Below, in pieces: positions 26,076-36,477 of a stretch of 64,000 bases of DNA. Source of the stretch: Vicinamibacterales bacterium (lineage in GTDB: Bacteria > Acidobacteriota > Vicinamibacteria > Vicinamibacterales > Fen-181); NCBI GenBank assembly GCA_036504215.1, contig DASXVO010000059.1, forward strand, positions 124,001-188,000. Direction: 5' to 3'. Made by a program: the position numbers and the translations under genes. The notes below the pieces were generated by a model that was not told the origin of the DNA, searched no databases, and saw nothing but the letters and a program-made list of their open reading frames with translations. Each line of letters begins with the position of its first letter. Position 1 is the first letter of the stretch.

Positions 26076-28346
26076 ATGGCGCGCATGCTCCCTCGATTTC
26101 GCGCAGTCATCGTCTTTTTCGCCCTCACGGCGTCTGCCGCGCAGACCCGGGCGGATGCACCCCATCCCCGGCTGTTCTTCGATGCGGCGGGGCTGGCGGC
26201 GATTCGTGTGGAGGCGGCGAAACCCGCGCTCGCACCCGTCGCAAGACGACTCATGGCGCGCGCGAACGCGCTGCTGACGGCGCCGCCTTTGATGTCGTCG
26301 AAGACAGGGCGAGGAGAGCCCGATCCGCCCGGACAGCTCAAGGGGATCGAGTCGGCGCGCCGGCTGCAGGGCCGGACGGCCACACTGGCGATGGCGTTTC
26401 TGCTCTCGGGCGAACGTCGCTACCGCGACGCCGTCGTCAGCCAGTTGACGCAGGCGATCGACGACTGGCCGATCTGGGTGGACACGGCCCACCAGCCGCC
26501 GTACGACCTGATGAGCGGCGAGCTCTCGCTGACCTTCGGCCTGGCGTACGACTGGCTCTACGACGCGCTGACGCCCGCCGAGCGCGGCCGGCTGCGCGAG
26601 GGTGTCGAGCGACGGGCGCTCCGCGGTTACCTCGACGCCACGACGAGGGCGAAGCCGATGTTCTGGTTCACGGCCGAGCACAACTGGAACCCGGTCTGCA
26701 ACGGTGGCGCCACGGTGCTCGCGCTCGCGCTCGGGCCGGACAGCATCCTCAGTGATCAGGTGCTGACGCTTGCCGTGCCGGCCATGGCTCGCTACTGGGA
26801 ACACCTCGGCGACGACGGCGCGTGGGATGAGGGAACGGGCTACTGGGCGTACGGCCATCGCTACGCGTTCATGGCGGCCGACGCGTTGCGCCGCGCCGGA
26901 CGCCCGGAAGGCGCGCGGTATCTGGCGCGGGCCGGCGCGCGCGTCACCGGGTACTTCCCCATCGTCTTCAACCCGGGCCGGAGACTGACCGCGAGCTTCG
27001 GCGACAGCGCCAGCCGCGCCGCCGATCCGATCTTCTACTTCCTGGCGCGTGAGTACGGGAACACGGATTTCTCGTGGTATCAGGACCGCACGCCGCCGCG
27101 AGGCCCGGGCAGGGAAGGCTGGCCGGAAGAAGCATTGGAGATCGTCTGGAAGGCGGATACCGTCCCGGGCGGTCCGGGCGGTCGGGACGCTGCGCCCACG
27201 TTGCAGCCGGTGACGGCCTTCTCGTCCATCGGCTGGGCGATGCTCGCCCCGTCGCAGCCCGATCCGCCGTTCTTCCTCGCGTTCAAGAACGGATCCCTGG
27301 CGGCCAATCACACGCATCTCGATCTCAACCATGTGAGCGTTGGCGTCGGCGACACCATGGTCCTCGTCGACCTGGGCAGCCGGCCGTATCCGGCCGACTA
27401 CTTCAATTCTGCGCGGCGCTTTCAGTACTACGAGATCACGACGGCGGGACACAACACGGTCGTCGTGGACGGCAAGGGGCAGATCCCCGGCCGCAAGGGA
27501 ACATTACGTGGACCGGCCGTGGGGCCAGGCTACGTGGCGTTCATCGGGATCGCCGACGGCGCCTACCAGGCAGACACGCCGCGCGCGCGGCGCCACGTGG
27601 TCTTCGTCGACCGGCGCTACTACGTGCTGCTCGACGAGGTCGAGGTGACGGCACCGGCGCCGATCGAGCTGCGCTTTCACACCCACGGCAGAGCGAGCGA
27701 GCGGCCGGGTGGGGGATGGACAGTGTCCGACGGAGGGAGCGCGATCGACGTCGTCCCGGCCGATGCGAACAAAATCGAGGGACGAATCGAGGCGGTGACC
27801 GGCTGGATCGAGCCGGTGAGCGTGCTGCGGATCAGGTCGCGCGAGAACACGGGCCGGCTGCTGCTGGCGACGGCGCTCCTGCCGGCGCTCGAGGGAGCAA
27901 GCCGGGCCGACGGTGTGGACCGGGCGGCAGGAGTGCGCCGGGCCGACGGAGCGGACGGGGCGGCAGGAGTGGGACGGGCCGACGGAGCGGATCGGGCGGC
28001 AGGAGCAAGCCGGGCCGACGGTGTGGACCGGGCGGCAGGAGTGGGACGGGCCGACGGTGTGGACGGGGCGGCAGGAGTGGGACGGGCCGACGGTGTGGAC
28101 CGGGCGGCAGGAGTGGGACGGGCGTCTCGCCCGTCCTCTGCGCTGGCCGGGGTCACGGTGACGCAGACTCTTCTCGGCGACGAGTTGGTCGTGACCGTGG
28201 GTGCAGACCGCCTCGTCTTCCGCCGCGAGGCCGACGGCTTCGCGATGAGCAGTGTCCGGCTGGGGCCATCCCCAGCCAACCTTTCGCCCCCGGGCTCCGT
28301 CCATACAGTGGAACCTGACAGCGCCGGCGGACGTATTCTTCGATAG
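26076..28346 (+). CDS. secreted heparinase II/III-like polysaccharide lyase with an in-frame VNTR
   Basis: The 756-residue protein starts MARMLPRFRAVIVFFALTASAAQ (signal peptide; the second Met at 26085 is an alternative, and no clear ribosome site decides). The alpha/alpha-toroid spans about 40-380, with WFTAEHNWNPVCNGG. The heparinase II/III beta-sandwich has NHTHLDLNHVSVGVGD and EITTAGHNTVVVDG. Such lyases cleave uronic-acid polymers by beta-elimination; the substrate is unknown. About 72 residues (roughly 607-680) are twelve-residue repeats of the type VGRADGVDRAAG, inserted near the C-terminus. If these are tolerated, they form a flexible loop. Confidence 0.85.
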   Translation: MARMLPRFRAVIVFFALTASAAQTRADAPHPRLFFDAAGLAAIRVEAAKPALAPVARRLMARANALLTAPPLMSSKTGRGEPDPPGQLKGIESARRLQGRTATLAMAFLLSGERRYRDAVVSQLTQAIDDWPIWVDTAHQPPYDLMSGELSLTFGLAYDWLYDALTPAERGRLREGVERRALRGYLDATTRAKPMFWFTAEHNWNPVCNGGATVLALALGPDSILSDQVLTLAVPAMARYWEHLGDDGAWDEGTGYWAYGHRYAFMAADALRRAGRPEGARYLARAGARVTGYFPIVFNPGRRLTASFGDSASRAADPIFYFLAREYGNTDFSWYQDRTPPRGPGREGWPEEALEIVWKADTVPGGPGGRDAAPTLQPVTAFSSIGWAMLAPSQPDPPFFLAFKNGSLAANHTHLDLNHVSVGVGDTMVLVDLGSRPYPADYFNSARRFQYYEITTAGHNTVVVDGKGQIPGRKGTLRGPAVGPGYVAFIGIADGAYQADTPRARRHVVFVDRRYYVLLDEVEVTAPAPIELRFHTHGRASERPGGGWTVSDGGSAIDVVPADANKIEGRIEAVTGWIEPVSVLRIRSRENTGRLLLATALLPALEGASRADGVDRAAGVRRADGADGAAGVGRADGADRAAGASRADGVDRAAGVGRADGVDGAAGVGRADGVDRAAGVGRASRPSSALAGVTVTQTLLGDELVVTVGADRLVFRREADGFAMSSVRLGPSPANLSPPGSVHTVEPDSAGGRILR
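27896..28134 (+). repeat. 36-bp in-frame tandem repeat ending in a REP-like palindrome
   Basis: Six units with the pattern GGGACGGGCCGACGGTGTGG plus CCGGGCGGCAGGAGT follow one another with few changes. Each adds exactly 12 codons. The last unit runs into GACGGGCGTCTCGCCCGTCC, the REP-like palindrome. Confidence 0.92.
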
Positions 28347-28390
28347 CGAGGTGGAACCGTCTGGCGGTTCGCAGCGCGACGGAGGCCCAG

Positions 28391-28564
28391 ATGACGTTTC
28401 TCAAGAGAATCCTCGGGATCGGGACGGCTCAGCCGCCCGCCCGTGTGCGAATTTGCCCGGAATGCGGGATGGCCATCGCGGAGCACAAGGATTGGTGTTC
28501 GATCTTTCGCGCCCTCCAGGCACGTGAACAACAGGGATTGACGCCCAAGACCGCACAAAACTGA
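28391..28564 (+). CDS. 57-residue zinc-ribbon-like protein
   Basis: An ATG at 28391, five bases after GGAGG, opens a 57-residue frame. The protein is basic at its start (MTFLKRILGIG) and has CPECG at 22-26 followed by His32 and Cys36, a plausible single zinc site. The C-terminus is hydrophilic. It sits between the heparinase-like gene and the ABC transporter in the same direction. No family is recognised. The strong ribosome site and the Cys pattern make it a likely real gene. Confidence 0.65.
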   Translation: MTFLKRILGIGTAQPPARVRICPECGMAIAEHKDWCSIFRALQAREQQGLTPKTAQN

Positions 28565-28598
28565 GACGGCTCGGCCGTTTTGCGGTATAAACACCCGC

Positions 28599-29494
<896 letters not shown>

Positions 29495-29498
<4 letters not shown>

Positions 29499-30316
29499 TG
29501 CGGACTGCCCCGTTCCGCGCGCTCGTCGGCCGGTCGTTTGCACGCACGGCCGCCGTCTTTGCGGTCGTGGCGTGGATTCTCGCCGGCTTCCAGGTGCTGC
29601 TCGTGCTGGTCGCGCGATCGTTCGTCGAGACGCGATCGTTCGACGTGTTGTCGTCGCTGATGCCGATGAACCTGCAGCAGTCCCTCGGGCCAGGCGCCCT
29701 CGTACTGGCGTCGTTTCCCGGGCTGGTCACCTTCGGCTACTTCCACCCGATTGTCGTCCTGGCGGTGCTGCAGACGGGGGCGTTCATCGCCACCGAGCCT
29801 GCGGGCGAGATCGAGTGGGGGCTGTTCGACCTCGAGCTGTCGCGGCCCCTCGCGCGCCACTGGATCGTCACCCGGAGCCTGTTGCTCGCACTCGGGCTCT
29901 CGAGCGCGCTGGTCGCGGCGATGGCGCTCGGCACCTGGCTCGGCCTCGTTGGGTTCGCGCCGGCCGGGGCGACGTGGCCGGCTGCGGCGAACGTCGCGAG
30001 CCTGGCCGCGCACCTGGTCTTCCTCGCGTGGACGTTTGCCGCGCTGGGTCTCGCGGTTGCCACGTTCGTGCGACGGCGAGGCACGGCGTTCGCGCTGGTC
30101 GGCATGGCCGTCGTCGTGCTGTACCTGCTGAACTTCCTCAGCGACGTGTGGGCGCCGGCCCGCCGCATTCGGTGGCTCTCGCCGTTCCACTACTTCCCGG
30201 GCTTCGCGGTGGCGAACGGCACCGCGCCGACCTTTCACGACCTCTCGATTCTCGCGATTCCGACGCTGGTCCTTTCCGCCCTCGCATACTGGCGATTTGC
30301 CCGCCGCGACCTGTGA
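29495..30316 (+). CDS. ABC-2 type permease
   Basis: The 273-residue protein has six hydrophobic helices and no signal peptide. It starts at the first of two adjacent ATGs, overlapping the ATPase stop. The ABC-2 architecture (helix pairs separated by short loops, TEPAGEIEWGLFDLELSRPL after the second helix) indicates the membrane half of the exporter. It is followed 80 bases on by the peptidase gene. Confidence 0.85.
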
Positions 30317-30396
30317 GCCACCACGTGCTAGACTTTGCCGCGCCACGGTTCGAGGTGGACTCTCTGCAACCGATTTCCGACAACACGGAGGCTAGG

Positions 30397-32772
30397 ATGG
30401 ACGTGTCAGCGATCCGGCGCGTTTCTCGCACGCTGGTGGGTCTCGCTGTCTTCACCGGGCTCGCCGTCCAGTCGCTGGCGCAGGCGCCGGCCGCGAACGC
30501 TCCGCGCGCACTGAACGCGTCCGACTATGCACGCGCGGAGAAGTTCCTCGGCTACAGCGTGAACCCGCTGGTGCTGCACGGCGCAGTGCGCGCGACGTGG
30601 CTGCCGGGTGACCGCTTCTGGTATCGCGACACGGTCGAGAACGGCGCGGAGTTCGTCCTCGTGGATCCGGCGAAGGGCACGAAGGCTCCGGCCTTCGACC
30701 ACGCGAAGCTGGCCGCCACGCTCGCGGTCGCCTCGAAAGCGACCTGTGACGCGACGCACCTGCCGTTCTCGCAGTTCGAGTTCACGCCGGACGGGCAATC
30801 GATCACGTTCACCGTGCAATCGGTCAAGTGGTCGTGTGACGTGCAAGGGAGGTCGTGCTCGTCGAGCCGGACAGCGGCCGACACCTCCGGCGCTGCCGCC
30901 TCCCGGCGAGAGGAGAGGAAGTCACCCGACGGGAAATGGGCGGTGTTCATCCGCAACGACAACCTCTGGGTACGTGACACCGCGACGGGCGCCGAGAAGG
31001 CGTTGACGACCGATGGCGTCAGGGACTTCGGATACGCGACCGACAACGCCGGGTGGGCGCGCAGTGATGCCCCGGTGGTCCTCTGGTCGCCCGACTCGAC
31101 GAAGATCGCGACGTACCAGCAAGACCAGCGCGGCGTCGGCGAGATGTACGTCGTCGAAACGAAGGTCGGCCATCCGACGCTTCAGGCGTGGAAATACCCC
31201 CTTCCGGGCGACGAGAAGGTCACGACGATTCAGCGGGTGATCATCCACCTGGACGGGCCGAAGGTCGTGCGCCTGAAGATGCCGCCCGATCAGCACCGAT
31301 CCACGGTGACCGATGACATCAAGTCGGCGTCAGGGGAACTGGAGGACGCGCAGTGGAGCGGCGACTCGTCGCGGTTGGCGTTCGTGTCGACCTCGCGCGA
31401 CCACAAGCGCGAGCAGGTGCGGATCGCGAACGCGGTGACAGGCGATGTACGGGACGTCTTCGAAGAGAGCGTGAGCACGTACTACGAATCCGGCCTCGAC
31501 AAGGCGAACTGGCGCGTCCTGTTCGACACGAACGAAGTGATCTGGTTCTCGGAACGTGACAACTGGGGCCATCTCTATCTCTACGACCTACAGACCGGAC
31601 GAGTGAAGCACGCCATCACGTCGGGTGAGGGGAATGTCGCCCAGGTGCTGCGCGTGGACGAGAAGGCCCGCGTCATCCACTTCGTCGGCGTGGGACGCGA
31701 GAAGGGGCGCGATCCGTACTTCCGTCACTACTACCGCATCGGTTTCGACGGCAAGAACCTGGCGCTGCTGACGCCGGAGGATGCCGATCACGACATCTCG
31801 GTGTCGCCATCCGGCGCGCTCTTCATCGACAACTACTCCCGGCCCGACGTCCCGCCGGTCAGCGTTCTGAAGGCGGCCGACGGGAAGCTGGCGCTCGCCC
31901 TCCAGAAGGCCGACATCTCGCGGCTCGTGGCCGCCGGCTGGAAACCGCCGATCCCGATCACGGTGAAGGGGCGCGACGGCGTAACGGACCTCTACGGGCT
32001 CCTGTTCAAACCGACGAACTTCGATCCCGACAGGAAGTACCCGATCATCAACAGCATCTACCCGGGACCGCAGACCGGCAGCGTCGGCGGTCGCAGTTTC
32101 TCCGCCGCGCGTGGCGACGCACAGGCCCTCACCGAGCTCGGCTTCCTCGTCGTGCAAATCGACGGGATGGGCACGCCCTGGCGCTCGAAGAAGTTCCACG
32201 ACGCCTACTACGGCGACATGGGCGACAACACGCTGCCCGACCAGGTGGCGGGGATGAACGACCTCGCCAGGCGTTATCCGTGGATCGACATCGATCGGGC
32301 CGGGATCTACGGCCACTCAGGTGGCGGATTCGCCACCGCGGACGCGATGTTCCGGTACCCGGACTTCTTCAAGGTTGGAGTGTCACAGGCCGGCAACCAC
32401 GACAACCGCGGGTACGAGGACGACTGGGGCGAGAAGTGGCAGGGGTTGCTCGAACGAAGGTCGGAGGGCACCGACAGCTACGACAGCCAGGCAAACCAGA
32501 ACTTCGCCAAGAACCTGAAGGGAAAGCTCCTGATCGCGCACGGCACGATGGACGACAACGTGCCGCCCTACAACACGCTGCTCGTCGTGAACGAGCTCGT
32601 CAAGGCCAACAAGGACTTCGATCTGCTCCTGTTTCCGAACCGGAAACACGGTTTCGGCAGTGAACCCTACATGATGAGGCGTCGGTGGGACTACTTCGTC
32701 CGGCACCTGATGGGCGCGGAGCCGCCGAAGGAGTTCGAGTTCCACCCGCCGGCGCAGGGACAACGCAGGTAG
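30397..32772 (+). CDS. DPP-IV-type S9B dipeptidyl peptidase, secreted
   Basis: The 791-residue enzyme has a signal peptide ending near LAVQSLAQA and GGAGG before the ATG at 30397. An eight-bladed propeller (about 40-510, SPDGKWAVFIRNDNLWV, WSPDSTKIATYQQDQRG) precedes the alpha/beta-hydrolase domain. The catalytic residues are Ser641 in GHSGGG, the Asp of TMDDN (719-720) and His751 in KHGFG. A Ser/Arg-rich insert (RSCSSSRTAADTSGAAASRR) interrupts an early blade. The usual Glu pair for the peptide N-terminus is not obvious. The orphan fragment at 23921 is a relative. Confidence 0.9.
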   Translation: MDVSAIRRVSRTLVGLAVFTGLAVQSLAQAPAANAPRALNASDYARAEKFLGYSVNPLVLHGAVRATWLPGDRFWYRDTVENGAEFVLVDPAKGTKAPAFDHAKLAATLAVASKATCDATHLPFSQFEFTPDGQSITFTVQSVKWSCDVQGRSCSSSRTAADTSGAAASRREERKSPDGKWAVFIRNDNLWVRDTATGAEKALTTDGVRDFGYATDNAGWARSDAPVVLWSPDSTKIATYQQDQRGVGEMYVVETKVGHPTLQAWKYPLPGDEKVTTIQRVIIHLDGPKVVRLKMPPDQHRSTVTDDIKSASGELEDAQWSGDSSRLAFVSTSRDHKREQVRIANAVTGDVRDVFEESVSTYYESGLDKANWRVLFDTNEVIWFSERDNWGHLYLYDLQTGRVKHAITSGEGNVAQVLRVDEKARVIHFVGVGREKGRDPYFRHYYRIGFDGKNLALLTPEDADHDISVSPSGALFIDNYSRPDVPPVSVLKAADGKLALALQKADISRLVAAGWKPPIPITVKGRDGVTDLYGLLFKPTNFDPDRKYPIINSIYPGPQTGSVGGRSFSAARGDAQALTELGFLVVQIDGMGTPWRSKKFHDAYYGDMGDNTLPDQVAGMNDLARRYPWIDIDRAGIYGHSGGGFATADAMFRYPDFFKVGVSQAGNHDNRGYEDDWGEKWQGLLERRSEGTDSYDSQANQNFAKNLKGKLLIAHGTMDDNVPPYNTLLVVNELVKANKDFDLLLFPNRKHGFGSEPYMMRRRWDYFVRHLMGAEPPKEFEFHPPAQGQRR

Positions 32773-32781
32773 GCGCGGCTC

Positions 32782-33363
32782 CTACTCCAGCGTGATGTTC
32801 CCTGCGGTGAGCCGCACGTCCAGGGAGTAGCGCCCCGGGCCCTTCCAGGAGAACGATCGGAACAGGCCGTTCTTCGACGCGTCGAACGTGCGGGCGGACA
32901 ACTCACCGGCGGTGACCCTGGCTGACGCCGACTTGTAGTCGTCGCGCCGGCCGACTTCGATGTCCACGTTGCCGGCCCAGCTGCTCACGTCCTTGTTGCC
33001 CACGATTCCGCGCATCCGCAGTTCGCCCGCGGTCAGACGCGTCGTCACGTCGCTCTGCGCGGGCAACTCGATCACCAGCCTGCACTCGTTGGTGTCACCC
33101 CTGGTGACGATCGTGGCCTCTCTTCCGCGGACCGCGATCTCCACCCGCACGTTGTGAGCGTCGGGATCCCGTGCGGTCCAGCGGACGACGATCCGCTCGT
33201 CGCTGCCCGCCTTGATCGTATAGTCGCCGGCCGACAGATCCATCCAGACGCGCCCGCCGGGCGCAAACGGCTGCTCCTTCGAACCCTCGACCGAGGCCAT
33301 GGCGGGAAACGCGGACGCCACCGTCAGCAGGAGAACGAGCGCCGCCGAACGTAAGCGCTTCAT
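32782..33363 (-). CDS. secreted adhesin-like beta-helix protein (DUF4097 type)
   Basis: The 193-residue protein starts MKRLRSAALVLLLTVASAF, with GGGAGG seven bases upstream; an ATG two codons earlier sits too close to it. The mature protein has the alternating strand pattern of the DUF4097/head-GIN adhesin family, with three repeats of LTAGELRMRG, VTAGELSART and LTAGNITLE. It is convergent with the DPP-IV gene, nine bases away. A role in envelope sensing or adhesion is inferred only. Confidence 0.75.
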   Translation of the reverse strand: MKRLRSAALVLLLTVASAFPAMASVEGSKEQPFAPGGRVWMDLSAGDYTIKAGSDERIVVRWTARDPDAHNVRVEIAVRGREATIVTRGDTNECRLVIELPAQSDVTTRLTAGELRMRGIVGNKDVSSWAGNVDIEVGRRDDYKSASARVTAGELSARTFDASKNGLFRSFSWKGPGRYSLDVRLTAGNITLE

Positions 33364-33431
33364 CGACATCCCTCCCATCGAACTACTACGGCGTGTGTCC
33401 GGAAAAGGTTCGCCAGCCCCACCTTCGGCGC

Positions 33432-35732
33432 CTATCGCGACAACCAGCACGTCAGCTTCACCGACAGCGACCGATTCCGCGCCTGCATGAAGTGCGGGCC
33501 CAGCAGGTTCGTGTCCCACCCCTGGTTGTAGACGACGTAGAAGTCGCTGCCAGGGCGATAGATGTACCACAGCAACAGGTTCAGGCTCGCCTGCTTCTTG
33601 GTGTCGTTGTACTGGGCGAACCCCTTGGCGAACAGCGACGGCGAGAATGAGTAACTGACGCGCGCGCTCACGGTGTTGGTCGTGTACGGCACGACGGCCG
33701 GCAGCGTGATGCGGTTGCGGTTGTAGCTGGTCTCCACGAGCAGCGTGGTCAGCGGCAGCACGTTGAACCCGAGGCTGTACGTCGTCTTGTCGCCGTTGTA
33801 GTAGCTCCCGGTCTCGATGCCGGCGTTGCCTGCGACGTGGAGGCTCGAGTTCGACGCGTACGCGGCCTTGAACGTGTTCCAGCGATGACTCCCGACCGGG
33901 ACGACTCCGTTGCCGAGCCGCCACGGCGCGGTCAGCACGTCGTAATCGTGGAGGGCCTCGACGGTGAGCGTGGACGTGTCGTTGAACGCCACCGCGAACT
34001 GACCGTCCCCGGTGCGCGACACGATGTGGCCCGCGTGATTGGCGTAGGTGTCGATCACGCCGCCCAGGGTGAACTGGCGGACCCACGGCCAGTTCGGCCG
34101 CGGTGTCCACGCGCCGCGCAGGCGCGGGTTGCGAATGTCGGTCCGCTTGATGTAGCCCATCTCGGCATTGAAACCGGCGCCGACATCCAGATACGTCACC
34201 CCGTAGTTGTAGCGGTCCTTCTGATAGGCGAAATCGAAGCCGCCCGCGTAGTCGTCGCCCTTCGATCCGGGGGAGAAGGTCTTGGCTGCCAGCGCGGTCA
34301 GCGTGGTCGTCCGTCCCAGGACGAGGTTGAGATCGACGCCGGCCGTTCTGTTGAACTCCGCGCCCGAGCCGCCCTGACGGTTCAGGAAGATCGCCCCCAT
34401 CGACGAGTGCGCGAGCACGTTCCGCTTCACTCGCACGACGGAGTAGTTCGCGCGTGGCACGAGGACCTGGTGGGTGCCGTTCGCGTAGGCCATCTCGTCG
34501 GTTTCGATGTTCATCAGGCCCAGCGTGTAGGGGCCGACGCGTCCTGTCACACGCCCGCCGCCGAGCAGTGGCACCTCCTGGCCGTCGTACAGACCGACCC
34601 GGCGCGAATAGAAGAGCGGCAGGAGGCCGGGGCCCTGATCGCCGTTCTCGGTGCCGGGTTTGCCGTAGTTGAACAGGCCGGCGCTCTCGGTGAAGAACTG
34701 CCGTTTCTCCGGGAAGAAGAGGCTGAAGCGCGTGACGTTCACCACCTCCTGGTCGGCCTCGACCTGGGCGAAATCGGTCCGGTATGTCAGGTCGGCCATC
34801 AACGTCTCGGTGACGCCGACACGCGCGTCGAATCCATAGCGGTCGAGCTTGGTGGTGGACGCGTCCGCACTGTAGTCACGGCCCACCTGCGGCGCGACGA
34901 ACGGGATGAACTCCAGCCGCCGCCGCGCCGTCAGATCGCGCAACCCGTCGAGCACGCCGGCGTTCGAGAGCCGCGCAAAGCCGAACGCACCCTGCGCGCG
35001 CGGATACGAAACCCAGTACGACTCTTCATTCTTGCGAACGATGCGGCGTCCGACGTTGAGGCCCCAGGTCGTCTCGCCGATGCTCGTCTTGAACCGCAGC
35101 TGGCTGAAGGGAATCGCAATCTCGGCGTACCAGCCCTTGTCGTCGATGCTCGTCCTGCACTCCCACACGGCATTCCAGTCATTGTTGGTCACGCGCGCGT
35201 TGTCGGTGTACTGCGCGTCCTTCTGTGCCCCCAGCGGATTGGTGGCGAAGTAGAAGCCGTTACGCCGATCGTGGAACGTGTCGATGACGATGCGCGCCTG
35301 GTCGCCCTTCGCCAGGCCAGAGTCGCGCTTCATCTCGCTCGCGCGGATGGCCGTCGGGTCGGAGTCGAACGCCCAGATCGCGAAGTAGATCTTCCGGTCG
35401 TCGTAGAGGACGCGAAACTCGGTGCGCTCGGAGATCGGCGCACCAGGATTCGGTTCCCGCTGGATGAAGTTGCCCTGCGCCGGGGCCAACTGCCACACCG
35501 CGTCGTCCAGGTGGCCGTCCATCTTCGGCGCCTGCCCCTTCGGCAGCCGCGCGGCGATCGCGTGGAAAGTCGAAGGATCAATCCTGTTGAGATCGACTGC
35601 GGGAGCCGACACGTCGGGCGCCTGGCCCCGGTGGGCCGGGTCGAGGGGCTTCTGGCCCTGTTGCGCCTCGGAAATGGGCGAGACGCCAAGCAGCAGGAGC
35701 AGGCAGATGAGAGAGGCGAGCGGACGGCTCAT
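33432..35732 (-). CDS. DUF5916 outer-membrane protein with a family-9 carbohydrate-binding domain
   Basis: The 766-residue protein begins MSRPLASLICLLLLLGVSPI. Residues 60-230 form the CBM9-like domain (KMDGHLDDAVWQLAPAQGNF). The rest is a DUF5916 region (FSLFFPEKRQFFTESAGLFNYG) that continues into a long series of alternating strands ending with an aromatic-rich last strand and a terminal Arg, as expected of an outer-membrane barrel. Such proteins are common in Acidobacteria and Bacteroidetes and are thought to bind or import glycans; the function is unproven. Confidence 0.85.
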   Translation of the reverse strand: MSRPLASLICLLLLLGVSPISEAQQGQKPLDPAHRGQAPDVSAPAVDLNRIDPSTFHAIAARLPKGQAPKMDGHLDDAVWQLAPAQGNFIQREPNPGAPISERTEFRVLYDDRKIYFAIWAFDSDPTAIRASEMKRDSGLAKGDQARIVIDTFHDRRNGFYFATNPLGAQKDAQYTDNARVTNNDWNAVWECRTSIDDKGWYAEIAIPFSQLRFKTSIGETTWGLNVGRRIVRKNEESYWVSYPRAQGAFGFARLSNAGVLDGLRDLTARRRLEFIPFVAPQVGRDYSADASTTKLDRYGFDARVGVTETLMADLTYRTDFAQVEADQEVVNVTRFSLFFPEKRQFFTESAGLFNYGKPGTENGDQGPGLLPLFYSRRVGLYDGQEVPLLGGGRVTGRVGPYTLGLMNIETDEMAYANGTHQVLVPRANYSVVRVKRNVLAHSSMGAIFLNRQGGSGAEFNRTAGVDLNLVLGRTTTLTALAAKTFSPGSKGDDYAGGFDFAYQKDRYNYGVTYLDVGAGFNAEMGYIKRTDIRNPRLRGAWTPRPNWPWVRQFTLGGVIDTYANHAGHIVSRTGDGQFAVAFNDTSTLTVEALHDYDVLTAPWRLGNGVVPVGSHRWNTFKAAYASNSSLHVAGNAGIETGSYYNGDKTTYSLGFNVLPLTTLLVETSYNRNRITLPAVVPYTTNTVSARVSYSFSPSLFAKGFAQYNDTKKQASLNLLLWYIYRPGSDFYVVYNQGWDTNLLGPHFMQARNRSLSVKLTCWLSR

Positions 35733-35764
35733 CGATGAGAACCCAACCGGGAGCAGGATCAATT

Positions 35765-36379
35765 CTACAGTTCTTCCCAGTTTGCGACCTCGGGTTGCCG
35801 CGTCTGGGCGGCCGCGGCTTGTCGGTGGGGGCGAACGACGACGGCGGGCCGGCTGATCGTGGAATCGGCCATCGGAAACACGCTGTCCGTGGTGCCGTAC
35901 TTCCGCCGGATATCGTCGAGCTCACCGAAGTCGAGCGCGCGGTTGGGGCAGGCGGCGACGCACACCGGCGCCGCTCCGGCATCGACGTAGTCCACGCAGA
36001 AGTCGCACTTGCCGACGGTGTTCGTCGCCGCATCGTAGCGGATCGCCTCGTACGGGCAATCGGCGACGCACTTGTTGCACTTCACACAGCGGCTCTGGTC
36101 GATGAGGACGATGCCGTCCGGGCGCTTCCAGATGGCCTCGGTCGAGCAGGACTTGCCACAGACCGTGTCTCGGCAGTGATGGCACGCGACCGAGAGGTTG
36201 TACGCGACGACCGTCGAGGCCCAGATCCCTTCCCGTTTCTGCCAGTCGCCGGCGGTGACTTCGTACACCCGCCGCCAGTGCAAGCCCGCGCGCAGATCGT
36301 TCTTGTCCTGGCACGCCATCTGGCAGGTCTTGCATCCCGAGCAGGCATCCGAGTTCACGAAGAACGCGTACTGATTCAT
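35765..36379 (-). CDS. DmsB-like electron-transfer subunit with four 4Fe-4S clusters
   Basis: The 204-residue protein starts MNQYAFFVNSDACSGC. It has sixteen Cys in four sets: CSGCKTCQMAC, CHHCRDTVCGKSC, CVKCNKCVADC and CDFCVDYVDAGAAPVCVAAC. The fourth Cys spacing matches DmsB. The protein would pass electrons from the quinone pool to the molybdenum subunit encoded 98 bases upstream. No membrane anchor gene (DmsC/NrfD) or maturation chaperone (DmsD) follows, since the next gene is the unrelated DUF5916 protein. Confidence 0.9.
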   Translation of the reverse strand: MNQYAFFVNSDACSGCKTCQMACQDKNDLRAGLHWRRVYEVTAGDWQKREGIWASTVVAYNLSVACHHCRDTVCGKSCSTEAIWKRPDGIVLIDQSRCVKCNKCVADCPYEAIRYDAATNTVGKCDFCVDYVDAGAAPVCVAACPNRALDFGELDDIRRKYGTTDSVFPMADSTISRPAVVVRPHRQAAAAQTRQPEVANWEEL

Positions 36380-36477
36380 CGTCCTGTTCAACACCGAGCC
36401 CGCAGAGTCCGTCGAGGTGCCACTCTTCCGCCCGGCCCCGACTGCACCAGACAACACGGCCAGTCGGTCTCCGTTCG

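Noticed and set aside
27504-28304. Minus-strand frame with repeated Cys-Arg-Pro units
   Set aside because: It is the complement of the 36-bp VNTR inside the heparinase-like gene.
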